Origin: Enterobacteriaceae bacterium | GTDB lineage: Bacteria > Pseudomonadota > Gammaproteobacteria > Enterobacterales > Enterobacteriaceae | Length of the DNA: 64,000 bases | Reading direction: 5' to 3' | Assembly (NCBI GenBank): GCA_902363335.1 | Contig: CABIZV010000001.1 | Span: 124,001-188,000 of the forward strand | Shown: positions 8,996 to 18,425 of the stretch, piece by piece | Layout: each line of letters opens with the position of its first letter | Position numbering within the stretch: the first letter of the stretch is position 1 | Position numbers and translations under genes: made by a program | The notes under the pieces: generated by a model | Seen by the model: only the letters and a program-made list of their open reading frames with translations | Told to the model about the DNA's origin: nothing | The model's database searches: none

Positions 8996-9996
8996 TTATT
9001 ATCGATGCTTCATGGCGTAATAGTGGCGGCATAGGGCGGTTCTATCAAGAAGTTGCCAAACGTTTAGGGAATATAAAAGAGGAGCGTTTTAGCCAAAAAC
9101 CGGCCTCTCCAATTGCTGTGATATCTAACACTAATAAGTGTTTATTCCAGTATGATAAAAACCAAAGTGTTTTTTTTCCCGGCTATATACCTCCGTATTT
9201 TTCGAGTTGTTCGTTCTCCTTTACTATCCACGATTTGAACCATATCGAGCGCCCTGAAAATAAATCATTTTTGAAAAGTATTTTTTATAATGCGGTGATT
9301 CGGCATGGTTGTAAAAAAGCCAAGTGCATATTTACTGTATCAGAGTTCTCCCGCACAAGAATCATTGCCTGGAGCAAGGTTCCAGCAGAAAAAGTCATTA
9401 ATGTTGGTAATGGAGTTGATGAAGCTTACAATAATGGTGTCGTACCATATCAACCCGGTTATGAATATCTACTGTGTGTAAGTAATCGCAAACAACATAA
9501 AAATGAACTCCGACTTATTGACGCTTATTTTGCCTCCGAAATAGATTCATCGATAAAACTTGTTTTTACTGGCAATGCGACTAAAGAAATCGTTGATTAT
9601 ATAGAATCGAGAGGTGATTCGAGTCGAGTTATATTCACTGGCTTTCTCAGCGATGATTTATTGCCTTCTTTGTACAAGGGCTCTTTGGGGTTGGTCTTTC
9701 CTAGCTTATATGAAGGATTCGGCCTGCCAGTGATTGAAGCTATGGCTTGTGGGATCCCTGTACTGACATCAGATACCTCGAGTTTGCCAGAGGTTGCTGG
9801 AGATGCAGCCATTCTGGTTAACCCCGAATCCGTTGAAGAAATTAGCAAAGGTATCACGCGACTAGTCAACGAACCGGAATTGCGTAATGACCTGATTAAA
9901 AAAGGTTTCATTCGTGCTGAAATGTATACCTGGGATAAAGTCGCTCAAAAAATTCTTGATGCATTAGAAAGTGATGGGATTAAAAATGCAAAGTAA
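8992..9996 (+). CDS. GT4-family mannosyltransferase-like protein
   Basis: A 334-residue GT-B protein starting at GTG 8992, within the stop region of the gene before and behind an AAGGA site about 8 bases upstream. It has IIDASWRNSGGIGRFYQEVA at the N-terminus and, in the donor domain, YEYLLCVSNRKQHKN and FPSLYEGFGLPVIEAMACGIPVLTS-type EX7E residues near 235-250. The sequence resembles O-antigen mannosyltransferases of the WbdB/WbaD kind. A role in adding mannose from GDP-mannose is inferred from this and the adjacent manC/manB. The linkage is unknown. Confidence 0.75.
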   Translation: MIIIDASWRNSGGIGRFYQEVAKRLGNIKEERFSQKPASPIAVISNTNKCLFQYDKNQSVFFPGYIPPYFSSCSFSFTIHDLNHIERPENKSFLKSIFYNAVIRHGCKKAKCIFTVSEFSRTRIIAWSKVPAEKVINVGNGVDEAYNNGVVPYQPGYEYLLCVSNRKQHKNELRLIDAYFASEIDSSIKLVFTGNATKEIVDYIESRGDSSRVIFTGFLSDDLLPSLYKGSLGLVFPSLYEGFGLPVIEAMACGIPVLTSDTSSLPEVAGDAAILVNPESVEEISKGITRLVNEPELRNDLIKKGFIRAEMYTWDKVAQKILDALESDGIKNAK

Positions 9997-11140
9997 TAAA
10001 AAGATAACCTTAGTTCATGAGTGGCTCCAAAGTTACGCAGGTTCCGAGCAGGTTTCCGCTGCGATTCTGGATATTTATCCTGAGGCCGAGTTATTTTCAG
10101 TCATTGATTTTTTGAATGAAGAACAAAGAGCAAAATTTAAAAATAAAAAATCAACTACTACTTTCATTCAAAAATTACCAGGCGCTAAAAAACATTATCA
10201 AAAATATTTGCCACTTATGCCTCTTGCCATTGAACAATTAGATGTTAGTAAGGCTGATGTTGTAATATCTAGTGCTCATGCGGTGGCAAAAGGGGTACTT
10301 ACTGGCCCAGACCAACTTCATATCAGCTATGTCCATTCTCCGATGCGCTACGCATGGGATCTACAGCATCAATACCTCAAAGAATCGAAACTGGATCGTG
10401 GTCTTAAAGGTTGGCTGGCAAAGTTTATACTGCATAAGCTGAGAATATGGGATTATCGCACCGCTGCGGGAGTCGACCATTTTATCGCCAATTCAAAATT
10501 TATTGCTCGCCGTATCAAAAAAGTGTACGGACGAGATGCTGATGTTATATATCCACCCGTAGCAGTTAATGAATTCACATTGACTCACGAGAAACAAGAA
10601 TTTTATTTAACTGCTTCCAGAATGGTCCCCTATAAGCGTATTGATTTAATAGTTGAAGCATTTTCTAAAATGCCAGAAAAACAATTGATCGTTATTGGTG
10701 ATGGTCCTGATTTTGAGAAAATAAAAAATAAAGCTTCCGCGAATATTAAGTTGCTTGGGTTCTGTGAGTTTAAAGTTCTTAAAGATCACATGCAAAAGGC
10801 CAAAGCATTCGTTTTCGCTGCAGAAGAAGATTTCGGTATAATTCCTGTGGAAGCACAAGCCTGCGGTACTCCCGTGATCGCATTCGGGAAAGGTGGGGCG
10901 CTGGAAACAGTTCTTCCTGAAGAGAGCGCAACACCTACAGGTGTATTTTTCAAAGAGCAAAGTGTTCGATCTATAATCGAAGCTGTTGAACAATTCGAGC
11001 TTAAAATTGAAAAGTTCAGCCCGGATAATTGTCGTAATAATGCCGAGCGTTTTTCAAAAGAAAGATTCCATCAAGAAATGAATAACTACGTTGAGAACAA
11101 GTGGAAACAGTTCTTAGCTGATAAAACTGTGACATATTAA
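9986..11140 (+). CDS. GT4-family mannosyltransferase, WbdC/WbaZ-like
   Basis: A 384-residue GT-B enzyme beginning KITLVHEWLQSYAGSEQV, a pattern shared by WbaZ/WbdC-type mannosyltransferases that act early on the lipid-linked chain. The donor domain has YLTASRMVPYKRIDLIVEAF and EEDFGIIPVEAQACGTPVIA with EX7E. ATG 9986 is preferred over the in-frame GTG at 9971 because GGGA at 9976-9979 sits six bases ahead of it; it overlaps the previous gene by 11 bases. It is followed 16 bases later by manC, so donor synthesis and use are co-transcribed. Mannose specificity is inferred. Confidence 0.78.
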   Translation: MQSNKKITLVHEWLQSYAGSEQVSAAILDIYPEAELFSVIDFLNEEQRAKFKNKKSTTTFIQKLPGAKKHYQKYLPLMPLAIEQLDVSKADVVISSAHAVAKGVLTGPDQLHISYVHSPMRYAWDLQHQYLKESKLDRGLKGWLAKFILHKLRIWDYRTAAGVDHFIANSKFIARRIKKVYGRDADVIYPPVAVNEFTLTHEKQEFYLTASRMVPYKRIDLIVEAFSKMPEKQLIVIGDGPDFEKIKNKASANIKLLGFCEFKVLKDHMQKAKAFVFAAEEDFGIIPVEAQACGTPVIAFGKGGALETVLPEESATPTGVFFKEQSVRSIIEAVEQFELKIEKFSPDNCRNNAERFSKERFHQEMNNYVENKWKQFLADKTVTY

Positions 11141-11156
11141 GAGATTTTTATTACCC

Positions 11157-12551
11157 ATGAATTCTATCACCCCAATTATTATGGCTGGCGGTACCGGAAG
11201 TCGTTTATGGCCGATGTCACGAGAGCTTTATCCAAAGCAATTTTTGCCATTAATTAACAATCAGACGATGTTACAAAATACGATATTAAGACTCAAAGGA
11301 CTAAGCTGTAATAATCCTTTAGTCATTTGTAATGAAGAACATCGTTTTCTCGCTGCTGAGCAATTGTTGAAAATTTCAGCATTACAGAAAAATATTATAC
11401 TTGAACCTTGTGGCAGGAATACAGCTCCGGCAGTAGCATTAGCAGCTTTAACAGCATTGAAATCAGATCAAATAGATCCTTTGTTATTAGTTTTAGCGGC
11501 GGATCATGTGATTGAGGACCTGTCAGCTTTCCATGCTGCTATTTCTCAAGCAATTCCCTATGCCGAGCAAGGTTCTCTGGTGACATTTGGCATTGTGCCG
11601 ACTCATGCTGAAACGGGCTATGGTTATATCCACCGTGGTGAGCAACTTGCTGATTCTATTTACAAAGTTGATAAATTTGTAGAGAAACCTGATTATAAGA
11701 CAGCCTGTGAATATCTCGATTCCCAATGTTTTTACTGGAATAGTGGAATGTTCCTTTTCAAAGCCAGCGAGTATATTAGTGAACTTAAAAAATTCCGTCC
11801 TGATATCCTGACGGCTTGTGAGCAGGCTATTGCTAATAGTAAAAATGATCTTGATTTTATCCGAGTTGATGGTGATATTTTTGCCTCCTGTCCTGGGGAC
11901 TCCATTGATTATGCGGTAATGGAAAAAACCGATAATGCTGTGGTTGTGCCGATGTCAGCAGGGTGGTCAGATGTTGGCTCATGGTCTTCATTATGGGATG
12001 TATCGGATAAGGATAATGATAATAACGTTATTAAAGGGGATGTATTTCCTGTCGCATCGTCTAATAACTATATCTCTTCAGGATCCATGTTAGTTGCCAC
12101 TGTTGGTGTTAATAACCTCGTTATCGTACAAACTAATGATGCTTTATTAGTCGCTGACAAAAACAAAGTGCAAGATGTAAAAAATATTGTTAGTTATTTG
12201 AAGTCTAATGGGCGTACTGAGCATAAAATGCATCAGGATATTTATCGCCCGTGGGGGAAAATAACAAGTGTTGACTCTGGTGAACGTTATCAGGTTAATC
12301 GAATTACTGTTAAGCCCGGTGAAAAAATATCCTCGCAAACTCATTATCATCGCGCAGAACATTGGATTGTAGTAGCAGGGACAGCAAAAGTTACTAAAGG
12401 TGATAGTGACTCTATATTAACTGAAAACGAATCTGTTTATATACCTATCGGGGTCAACCATGTTCTGGAAAACGTAGGTCGACTCCCTCTTGAGATAATA
12501 GAGATACAATCAGGTGTGTATCTCGGGGCAGATGATGTATTGCGCAAATAA
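11157..12551 (+). CDS. manC: mannose-1-phosphate guanylyltransferase (ManC)
   Basis: ManC converts mannose-1-phosphate and GTP into GDP-mannose. The N-terminal nucleotidyltransferase domain carries IIMAGGTGSRLWPMSRELYP and the sugar-binding FVEKPDYKTA segment; the C-terminal cupin half, typical of the bifunctional-length family, has RPWGKITSVDSGERYQVNRI and the SQTHYHRAEHWIVVAGTA strand. The length of 464 residues is slightly below the usual 470-480. This copy belongs to the O-antigen cluster; colanic acid loci normally carry a second copy (cpsB) outside this window. manB follows 27 bases downstream. Confidence 0.93.
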   Translation: MNSITPIIMAGGTGSRLWPMSRELYPKQFLPLINNQTMLQNTILRLKGLSCNNPLVICNEEHRFLAAEQLLKISALQKNIILEPCGRNTAPAVALAALTALKSDQIDPLLLVLAADHVIEDLSAFHAAISQAIPYAEQGSLVTFGIVPTHAETGYGYIHRGEQLADSIYKVDKFVEKPDYKTACEYLDSQCFYWNSGMFLFKASEYISELKKFRPDILTACEQAIANSKNDLDFIRVDGDIFASCPGDSIDYAVMEKTDNAVVVPMSAGWSDVGSWSSLWDVSDKDNDNNVIKGDVFPVASSNNYISSGSMLVATVGVNNLVIVQTNDALLVADKNKVQDVKNIVSYLKSNGRTEHKMHQDIYRPWGKITSVDSGERYQVNRITVKPGEKISSQTHYHRAEHWIVVAGTAKVTKGDSDSILTENESVYIPIGVNHVLENVGRLPLEIIEIQSGVYLGADDVLRK

Positions 12552-12578
12552 TATTTCATTAGTGCAGGATGTAGAACT

Positions 12579-13997
12579 ATGAAAACAAATGTTGTTATTT
12601 CTGAAAGCAATATAGCATTCGGAACAAGTGGTGCTCGTGGGTTGGTTAGTGATTTTACTGCTGAAGTGTGCATGGCTTTCACCCATGCATTTATTTCTGT
12701 ACTGAGAGAGTCGTCGTCGATTAAACAATTAGCTCTTGGTATTGATAATCGACCAAGTAGTTATGCGATGGCTAAGGCTTGTGCTGCTGCTTTAATTGAT
12801 AATGATATTGAACCCATTTTTTATGGTGTTTTGCCAACTCCCGCGTTAGCGTATAAGGCGCGGAAGGATAATATGGCTGCAATTATGGTAACAGGTAGCC
12901 ACATTCCCTTTGATAGAAATGGACTAAAGTTTTACCGCGCAGAGGGTGAAATCACTAAGCTCGATGAAAAAAACATATTAAAAACCAGCGTGGAATTTTC
13001 ACCTGCAGCATTGCCAAACGAACTTAAAGTAAATGACTCTGCTGCAACTTATTATCTGGAAAGATATCTAGAACTTTTTGAAGATAAAATTCTTAGCGGC
13101 AAAAAAATTGGTGTTTATGAACACTCGAGTGCAGGTAGAGACCTTTACCCACTATTGTTTACGCAGTTAGGCGCTGAGGTCATTTGCCTCGATCGCAGCG
13201 ATGAATTTGTGCCTATTGATACTGAAGCTGTCAGCGAGGAAGATAAACAAAAAGCTGTCAAGTGGAGTAATCAGTATCAGCTGGATGCTATATTCTCTAC
13301 TGATGGTGACGGAGATCGTCCGCTTGTCGCGGATGAGCATGGACATTGGCTGCGTGGAGATATTCTCGGGTTACTTTGTGCTCAGGAATTGGGTATTGAA
13401 GCAGTTGCAGTGCCGGTAAGCTGTAACAGTATTATCAGTCTTAGCAATAAATTCCAAAAAGTTGAGCTGACAAAAATTGGCTCACCGTACGTTATCGAAG
13501 CATTTGATTCGTTATCCCGCCAATTTAATAAAATTGCTGGTTTTGAAGCCAATGGCGGTTTTTTGCTTGGTTCAGATGTTAACTATAACGGTCGTGAACT
13601 GACGAGTTTGCCAACCCGCGATGCTGTTCTACCGATAATCATGTTATTAGCTGCAGCTTGGAATACAAAAATTTCAACATTAGTCAGTCAGTTACCTGGA
13701 AGATATACTTACTCTGACCGAATTCAGAACTTCCCTGGGAGTATTAGTAAAAAATTAGTGCAGGATGCGATTAATGAGCCTGCAAAATTCCTCAATATTA
13801 TCGGTTTAAAATCTAGCGCAGTCGTGCGTGTAGATAACACAGATGGTGCAAGACTATTTCTTAGTGATGGCTCGATAGTCCATATTCGTCCTTCTGGTAA
13901 TGCCCCTGAACTCAGGTGTTATGCTGAAGCAGCGGATGAAGTGTCTGCGGAAAAAATTGTGCGTGTTGTTTTAGGAAATATATTCAATCTGAAATGA
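12579..13997 (+). CDS. manB: phosphomannomutase, divergent O-antigen type (ManB/RfbK)
   Basis: The protein belongs to the alpha-D-phosphohexomutase superfamily and would interconvert mannose-6- and mannose-1-phosphate for ManC. It has 472 residues. Superfamily landmarks are all present: GTSGARG near residue 15, the phosphoserine loop TGSHIPFDRNG near 107, the metal loop STDGDGDRP near 245, the sugar loop GFEANGGF near 325 and the phosphate-binding RPSGNAPELRCY near 445. The phosphoserine loop differs from the common TASHNP form, as in the RfbK type found with some O-antigens. Position directly after manC supports mannose specificity over glucose. Confidence 0.87.
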   Translation: MKTNVVISESNIAFGTSGARGLVSDFTAEVCMAFTHAFISVLRESSSIKQLALGIDNRPSSYAMAKACAAALIDNDIEPIFYGVLPTPALAYKARKDNMAAIMVTGSHIPFDRNGLKFYRAEGEITKLDEKNILKTSVEFSPAALPNELKVNDSAATYYLERYLELFEDKILSGKKIGVYEHSSAGRDLYPLLFTQLGAEVICLDRSDEFVPIDTEAVSEEDKQKAVKWSNQYQLDAIFSTDGDGDRPLVADEHGHWLRGDILGLLCAQELGIEAVAVPVSCNSIISLSNKFQKVELTKIGSPYVIEAFDSLSRQFNKIAGFEANGGFLLGSDVNYNGRELTSLPTRDAVLPIIMLLAAAWNTKISTLVSQLPGRYTYSDRIQNFPGSISKKLVQDAINEPAKFLNIIGLKSSAVVRVDNTDGARLFLSDGSIVHIRPSGNAPELRCYAEAADEVSAEKIVRVVLGNIFNLK

Positions 13998-14027
13998 GGT
14001 GATACTTCATTCTCACATGGATAACTT

Positions 14028-15458
14028 ATGGCTAAGTCCAAAATGAAATATAAAAATCATTTATGTAAGCTTGCCCTTGCATTTTCAGATTTTTTCTTTT
14101 TTAGCGTTTCTCTTTTACTAGCAATTGTTTGTGTTAAATGGCTTTTCGGTGATATCTATCGTTTTATCCCATCGGTTCAAATAGACTCGCGAATTACCTC
14201 GCATTTAACTTTGGCCATTATCTGTGTGGGATGGTTCTGGATACGCTTGCGCCATTATTCTTATAGAAAACCATTCTGGTTTGAACTGAAAGAGATCATT
14301 AGAACCATTGTAATTTTTGCCGTAATTGATCTGGCATTAATCGCATTTACCAAATGGCAGTTTTCTCGCTATATCTGGGCATTTTGTTGGGTGTTTGCCA
14401 TTATTCTGGTGCCGATTTTCAGGACGTTGACCAAACATCTTTTAAACAAATTTGGGCTTTGGCAAAAAGACACAGTTATTCTCGGTACAGGTAAGAATGC
14501 AGTCGATGCTTACATGGCTCTGCAGAGTGAGGAGATGCTGGGTTTCAATGTTATCGCTTTTTATGATGAGAATGAAAAGGTTCCTGAGATCTTAGGTACT
14601 CAAGTTATAAATGATGAAAATGAGATTTGGGCATTAACCTCCAACGATAATATTCATTTTATTGTGGCATTTGAGTTTAATAACAATCAAATGATACTTG
14701 ACTGGTTGCGTAAACTGTCGAAGCATAATTGCCGCTCGGTAACGGTTATTCCTTCTTTAAGAGGCTTGCCTTTATATAGTACGGATATGTCGTTTATTTT
14801 TAGCCATGAAGTTATGCTTTTACGTGTGCATAATAATTTGGCCAAGCGGACATCGCGTTTTCTTAAGCGTGCATTCGATATTATCTGCTCTTCCCTCATT
14901 ATAATCATATCGTCACCTCTGCTCATATACCTTTGGTATAAGGTGACGCGGGATGGTGGCCCTGCTATTTATGGCCATTTACGGGTTGGACGCCATGGAA
15001 AATTATTCCCCTGTTATAAATTTCGTTCCATGGTTCTGAATTCCCAAGAGGTCTTACAGCATTTACTTGATACCGATCCCGAAGCACGTGCCGAATGGGA
15101 GAAAGACTTCAAGTTAAAAAATGATCCCAGAATTACTGCCGTTGGGCGTTTTATCCGTAAGACCAGCCTAGATGAATTACCTCAACTTTTCAATGTACTG
15201 AAAGGTGAGATGAGTTTGGTTGGACCTCGGCCAATCATTTCGGAAGAGTTAAGCCGATACGATGAAGATGTCGATTACTATTTAATGGCTAAACCTGGTA
15301 TGACGGGGCTTTGGCAGGTGAGCGGACGTAATGATGTAGACTACGAGACACGAGTTTACTTTGATTCCTGGTATGTCAAAAATTGGTCGCTCTGGAATGA
15401 TATCGCTATTCTTTTCAAAACGGTAAAAGTTGTACTTCGCCGTGATGGCGCTTACTGA
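14028..15458 (+). CDS. wbaP: undecaprenyl-phosphate galactose phosphotransferase WbaP
   Basis: WbaP transfers a hexose-1-phosphate, galactose in characterised homologues, from UDP-sugar to undecaprenyl phosphate and so starts O-unit assembly. The 476-residue protein has four N-terminal membrane helices (about residues 15-125, with FWIRLRHYSYRKPFW between them), a central CoA-binding-like domain (ILGTGKNAVDAYMALQSEEM), a re-entrant hydrophobic helix near 285-305 and the catalytic C-terminal domain with FPCYKFRSM, DELPQLFNVLKGEMSLVGPR and PGMTGLWQVSGRN. Similarity to Salmonella WbaP is very strong. The order manC-manB-wbaP-gnd matches Salmonella O loci. The start codon ATG 14028 has only a weak ribosome binding site. 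Confidence 0.93.
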   Translation: MAKSKMKYKNHLCKLALAFSDFFFFSVSLLLAIVCVKWLFGDIYRFIPSVQIDSRITSHLTLAIICVGWFWIRLRHYSYRKPFWFELKEIIRTIVIFAVIDLALIAFTKWQFSRYIWAFCWVFAIILVPIFRTLTKHLLNKFGLWQKDTVILGTGKNAVDAYMALQSEEMLGFNVIAFYDENEKVPEILGTQVINDENEIWALTSNDNIHFIVAFEFNNNQMILDWLRKLSKHNCRSVTVIPSLRGLPLYSTDMSFIFSHEVMLLRVHNNLAKRTSRFLKRAFDIICSSLIIIISSPLLIYLWYKVTRDGGPAIYGHLRVGRHGKLFPCYKFRSMVLNSQEVLQHLLDTDPEARAEWEKDFKLKNDPRITAVGRFIRKTSLDELPQLFNVLKGEMSLVGPRPIISEELSRYDEDVDYYLMAKPGMTGLWQVSGRNDVDYETRVYFDSWYVKNWSLWNDIAILFKTVKVVLRRDGAY

Positions 15459-15556
15459 TTGTTCGAACGAAAATTTGTTGAGCAGTGATGACCGAAGAGA
15501 ACATCAATTGCTACCTCCGGTCCCATATCCTGAGTTAACATGTCTTTCACTATTAA

Positions 15557-15577
15557 CTCGTAGCCTCGGGCTACGAG
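15557..15577 (+). other. hairpin in the gnd leader
   Basis: CTCGTAGCC (15557-15565) and GGCTACGAG (15569-15577) form a perfect 9-bp stem with a 3-base loop, 26 bases before the gnd start. No T-run follows, so it is unlikely to be an intrinsic terminator; it may stabilise or regulate the gnd leader. The gnd ribosome binding site AGGAG (15594-15598) lies outside the stem. Confidence 0.45.
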
Positions 15578-15603
15578 GTGTCTACACTTGACAGGAGTAT
15601 GTA

Positions 15604-17010
15604 ATGTCCAAGCAACAGATCGGCGTTGTCGGTATGGCAGTGATGGGGCGCAACCTGGCGCTCAACATCGAAAGCCGTGGTTATACCGTCTCCATCTTCA
15701 ACCGTTCCCGTGAAAAAACCGAAGAAGTTGTTGCCGAGAACCCAGGCAAGAAATTGGTGCCACATTACACGGTACAAGAATTCGTCGAGTCTCTTGAAAC
15801 CCCACGTCGTATCCTGTTAATGGTGAAAGCGGGCGCGGGCACCGATGCGGCCATCGATTCTCTGAAGCCGTACCTTGATAAAGGCGACATCATCATTGAT
15901 GGCGGTAATACCTTCTTCCAGGACACTATTCGTCGTAACCGTGAATTGTCTGCTGAAGGCTTCAACTTCATCGGTACTGGCGTATCCGGCGGTGAAGAGG
16001 GGGCTTTGAAGGGCCCATCTATCATGCCTGGCGGTCAGAAAGAAGCTTACGAACTGGTTGCTCCTATCCTGACGAAGATCGCTGCGGTAGCCGAAGATGG
16101 TGAACCGTGTGTGACTTATATCGGTGCGGATGGCGCGGGTCACTATGTCAAAATGGTTCACAACGGTATCGAATATGGCGACATGCAGCTGATTGCTGAA
16201 GCGTATTCTCTGCTGAAAGGCGGCCTGAACCTGTCTAATGAAGAGCTGGCGACCACTTTCACCGAGTGGAACGAAGGCGAGCTGAGCAGCTATCTTATCG
16301 ACATCACCAAAGATATCTTCACCAAAAAAGATGAAGAGGGTAAATACCTGGTTGATGTGATTCTGGATGAAGCGGCTAACAAAGGCACCGGTAAATGGAC
16401 CAGCCAGAGTTCTCTGGATCTGGGCGAACCGCTGTCTCTTATCACTGAATCCGTATTTGCGCGTTATATCTCTTCTCTGAAAGAGCAGCGCGTTGCGGCT
16501 TCTAAAGTGCTGTCCGGCCCACAGGCTAAACTGGCGGGTGATAAACCTGAGTTTATCGAAAAAGTTCGTCGCGCTCTGTACCTGGGTAAAATCGTTTCTT
16601 ACGCGCAGGGCTTCTCTCAGCTGCGTGCAGCGTCTGATGAGTACAACTGGGATCTGAACTACGGTGAAATCGCGAAGATTTTCCGCGCGGGCTGCATCAT
16701 TCGTGCGCAGTTCCTGCAGAAAATCACCGACGCTTATGCTGAAAATGCAGGCATTGCGAACCTCCTGTTGGCGCCTTATTTCAAAAATATCGCTGACGAA
16801 TATCAGCAGGCGCTGCGTGATGTAGTAGCTTACGCTGTGCAGAACGGTATTCCGGTACCAACGTTCTCTGCCGCTGTGGCTTACTACGACAGCTATCGTG
16901 CTGCGGTACTGCCAGCTAACCTGATTCAGGCTCAGCGTGACTACTTCGGTGCGCATACATATAAGCGTACCGATAAAGACGGTGTGTTCCACACCGAGTG
17001 GCTGGATTAA
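15604..17010 (+). CDS. gnd: 6-phosphogluconate dehydrogenase (decarboxylating)
   Basis: Gnd oxidises 6-phosphogluconate to ribulose-5-phosphate with NADP in the pentose phosphate pathway. The 468-residue protein starts with IGVVGMAVMGRNLALNI (Rossmann dinucleotide site), carries GTGVSGGEEGALKGPS near 130, the catalytic region YVKMVHNGIEYGDMQL near 182-197 and the C-terminal NLIQAQRDYFGAHTYKRTD. Length is standard. Codon use returns to the GC-richer, highly expressed backbone pattern after the AT-rich O-antigen genes. gnd is the classic right-hand border of O-antigen loci and a recombination partner in their exchange. Confidence 0.98.
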   Translation: MSKQQIGVVGMAVMGRNLALNIESRGYTVSIFNRSREKTEEVVAENPGKKLVPHYTVQEFVESLETPRRILLMVKAGAGTDAAIDSLKPYLDKGDIIIDGGNTFFQDTIRRNRELSAEGFNFIGTGVSGGEEGALKGPSIMPGGQKEAYELVAPILTKIAAVAEDGEPCVTYIGADGAGHYVKMVHNGIEYGDMQLIAEAYSLLKGGLNLSNEELATTFTEWNEGELSSYLIDITKDIFTKKDEEGKYLVDVILDEAANKGTGKWTSQSSLDLGEPLSLITESVFARYISSLKEQRVAASKVLSGPQAKLAGDKPEFIEKVRRALYLGKIVSYAQGFSQLRAASDEYNWDLNYGEIAKIFRAGCIIRAQFLQKITDAYAENAGIANLLLAPYFKNIADEYQQALRDVVAYAVQNGIPVPTFSAAVAYYDSYRAAVLPANLIQAQRDYFGAHTYKRTDKDGVFHTEWLD

Positions 17011-17037
17011 TCTGAATTAGCCAACCACTAAATGCAG

Positions 17038-17064
17038 GCCCGGAGCGCTCCTCCGGGCTTTTTT
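17038..17064 (+). terminator. intrinsic terminator of gnd
   Basis: GCCCGGAG (17038-17045) pairs with CTCCGGGC (17051-17058) around a 5-base loop and is followed by a T-run (17059-17064). It lies 27 bases after the gnd stop. Confidence 0.93.
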
Positions 17065-17218
17065 ATTGTCTGAAAACAGTATTCAGTCAGGTCTGATAGG
17101 CGTTGTTGTATCAAATCAAGATATAATGGCATCATGCCGAACCGATACAACTGCGTTGGGTCTCACGGTGGTGACGCGTTCACCTTTAAATGTTTAACTG
17201 GAAGAAGTTACAGAACGA

Positions 17219-18385
17219 ATGAAGATAACTATCTCAGGAACAGGTTATGTTGGCCTGTCGAACGGCATTTTGATTGCGCAAAATCACGAAGTGGTGGCGC
17301 TTGATATCATCCAGGCCAAAGTCGACATGCTGAATCAGAAAAAATCGCCAATCGTAGATAAAGAGATTGAAGAGTATCTGGCGACAAAAGAGCTGAATTT
17401 CCGTGCGACCACAGATAAGCACGATGCGTATCGGGATGCCGATTATGTGATTATCGCCACTCCAACCGACTATGATCCAAAGACCAACTATTTCAATACA
17501 TCAAGCGTTGAGTCGGTTATTCGCGATGTTATTGAGATTAACCCTAACGCGGTAATGGTAATAAAATCAACCATCCCGGTTGGTTTCACTAAAGATATCA
17601 AAGCCCGGCTGGGCATTGATAATATCTTCTTCTCACCAGAGTTTCTCCGGGAAGGGCGAGCGCTTTATGACAACCTGTATCCGTCACGCATCGTAATTGG
17701 CGAGCAATCTGACCGTGCTGAGCGATTTGCAGCGTTGCTTCAGGAAGGCGCGATTAAAGAAGACATTTCGGTTCTGTTTACCGATTCGACTGAAGCAGAG
17801 GCGATCAAGCTTTTCGCTAATACCTACCTTGCACTGCGTGTGGCTTACTTTAATGAGCTGGATAGCTATGCTGAAAGTTTAGGTCTGAACTCTCGTCAGA
17901 TCATTGAAGGGGTGTGCCTGGATCCTCGGATTGGTAACCACTATAACAACCCTTCGTTCGGTTATGGTGGCTATTGTCTGCCGAAAGATACTAAGCAGCT
18001 ACTGGCTAACTATGCGTCAGTTCCAAACAATATTATTGGTGCGATTGTCGATGCTAACCGTACACGTAAAGATTTCGTCGCTGATTCTATCCTGGCTCGC
18101 CAGCCGAAGGTGGTGGGGGTTTATCGCCTGGTGATGAAGTCTGGTTCTGATAATTTCCGCGCATCATCAATTCAGGGAATTATGAAGCGTATTAAAGCTA
18201 AAGGTATTCCCGTGATCATCTATGAACCCGCGATGAAAGAGGAAGAGTTCTTTAACTCGCGTGTTGTACGTAGTCTTGATGCCTTCAAGCAGGAAGCTGA
18301 TGTGATTATCTCCAATCGTATGGCGGATGAGCTTGAGGATGTAGCTGAAAAAGTTTACACCCGCGATCTGTTTGGCAATGACTAA
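17219..18385 (+). CDS. ugd: UDP-glucose 6-dehydrogenase
   Basis: Ugd oxidises UDP-glucose twice to UDP-glucuronate using NAD, feeding colanic acid and modified lipid A. The 388-residue protein shows the Rossmann start KITISGTGYVGLSNGILIAQ, ATPTDYDP, the STIPVGFT strand, SPEFLREGRALYDN and the catalytic cysteine segment GYGGYCLPKDTKQL near residue 260. It has its own upstream gap of 208 bases after the gnd terminator with a TATAAT at 17122-17127, so independent transcription is likely. In relatives ugd responds to Rcs, PhoPQ and PmrAB; no operator was convincingly seen here. Confidence 0.97.
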   Translation: MKITISGTGYVGLSNGILIAQNHEVVALDIIQAKVDMLNQKKSPIVDKEIEEYLATKELNFRATTDKHDAYRDADYVIIATPTDYDPKTNYFNTSSVESVIRDVIEINPNAVMVIKSTIPVGFTKDIKARLGIDNIFFSPEFLREGRALYDNLYPSRIVIGEQSDRAERFAALLQEGAIKEDISVLFTDSTEAEAIKLFANTYLALRVAYFNELDSYAESLGLNSRQIIEGVCLDPRIGNHYNNPSFGYGGYCLPKDTKQLLANYASVPNNIIGAIVDANRTRKDFVADSILARQPKVVGVYRLVMKSGSDNFRASSIQGIMKRIKAKGIPVIIYEPAMKEEEFFNSRVVRSLDAFKQEADVIISNRMADELEDVAEKVYTRDLFGND

Positions 18386-18404
18386 GTATTATTGAAAGTT
18401 ATGC

Positions 18405-18425
18405 AGCCCCCGGTACGGGGGCTTT
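18405..18425 (+). terminator. terminator of ugd
   Basis: AGCCCCCG (18405-18412) pairs with CGGGGGCT (18416-18423) around GTA, followed by only a short TT stretch. Its position 20 bases after the ugd stop supports termination. Confidence 0.75.

Noticed and set aside
15817..16992. 391-codon open frame antisense to gnd
   Set aside because: gnd is unmistakable on the plus strand; its strong codon bias removes stops on the other strand. The antisense product has no recognisable motif or ribosome binding site.
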